The translations under genes were made by a program, and so were the position numbers. The notes under the pieces are model-generated. The model did no database searches. It had not been told where the DNA came from and worked only from the letters and a program-made list of their open reading frames with translations. A DNA stretch of 7,169 bases from Mariniphaga sp. (lineage in GTDB: Bacteria > Bacteroidota > Bacteroidia > Bacteroidales > Prolixibacteraceae), in NCBI GenBank assembly GCA_013203525.1, contig JABMQB010000374.1, positions 1-7,169 of the forward strand, in the 5' to 3' direction. This document shows, piece by piece, positions 6,914 to 7,169 of the stretch (the stretch's first letter is position 1; each line of letters opens with the position of its first letter).

Positions 6914-7169
6914 GTGTTAAAAACATTTAAACTCGGAGGAGTACATCCACCAGAACATAAAATTTCAGCCGACAAGGCAATTCAGGTTTTAGAAATCCCT
7001 AAAACTGTTTCTATTCCGGTATCACAACATATCGGAGCTCCGGCAGTTGCTATGGTAAACCGAGGCGATGAAGTAAAAGTCGGGCAGGTGATTGCCAAAA
7101 GCGGTGGTTTTGTTTCGGCAAATATTCACTCATCGGTATCGGGGAAAGTTAAAAAAATTGATATTATTC
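6914..7169 (+). CDS. rnfC: Rnf electron transport complex subunit C (partial, 5' end)
   Basis: The first 85 codons of rnfC are present and the gene runs off the right edge of the window. RnfC is the peripheral FMN and Fe-S subunit that carries out NAD(H) chemistry in the Rnf complex. The N-terminal signature is clear: FKLGGVHPPEHK at residues 5-16, the SQHIGAPA segment at 39-46, GDEVKVGQ at 53-60 and SANIHSSVSGKV at 68-79, the last two forming the biotinyl/lipoyl-like barrel (RnfC barrel sandwich hybrid) at the start of the family. The FMN and iron-sulfur domains would lie beyond the window. Translation starts at GTG, five bases after a strong Shine-Dalgarno sequence and 14 bases after the rnfB stop. 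The remaining rnf genes (usually D, G, E, A) are expected to follow. Confidence 0.95.
   Translation, partial: MLKTFKLGGVHPPEHKISADKAIQVLEIPKTVSIPVSQHIGAPAVAMVNRGDEVKVGQVIAKSGGFVSANIHSSVSGKVKKIDII

Overview
The window is an AT-rich chromosomal segment, most likely from a member of the Bacteroidota, probably Bacteroidales or a relative. The evidence is the gene order rseC-rnfB-rnfC, a perfect TAnnTTTG-type -7 promoter element ahead of rseC, mostly weak ribosome binding sites, and protein sequences that read like Bacteroidota homologues. The genus-level assignment is inference. No mobile element, CRISPR array, tRNA or rRNA is visible.

Left part, minus strand (66-2839): two genes for exported hydrolases lie head to tail. 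A carboxypeptidase Q-like M28 metallopeptidase with a complete metal-site set is upstream. After 122 bp comes a protein with the neutral/alkaline ceramidase N-terminal fold, which keeps the likely zinc histidines but seems to lack the usual nucleophilic serine.

Middle, plus strand (2995-5484): divergent from these across a 155 bp spacer is a two-gene unit, three bases apart. It encodes a KefF/KefG-type flavoprotein oxidoreductase and a KefB/KefC-type CPA2 potassium/proton antiporter with a C-terminal RCK (TrkA-N) domain. Aligned from memory to E. coli KefC, several glutathione-binding and gating positions are changed. The pair may therefore be gated by something other than glutathione.

Right part, plus strand (5613-7169, running off the end): a new transcription unit begins the Rnf electron-transport operon. 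It contains rseC, rnfB (a multi-cluster ferredoxin-type subunit) and the first 85 codons of rnfC, which starts at GTG behind an unusually strong Shine-Dalgarno sequence. Rnf couples ferredoxin:NAD+ electron transfer to ion transport, so the right two-thirds of the window is about membrane ion gradients and redox state.

No wholly new system is visible. The most interesting point is the Kef module with altered ligand sites.
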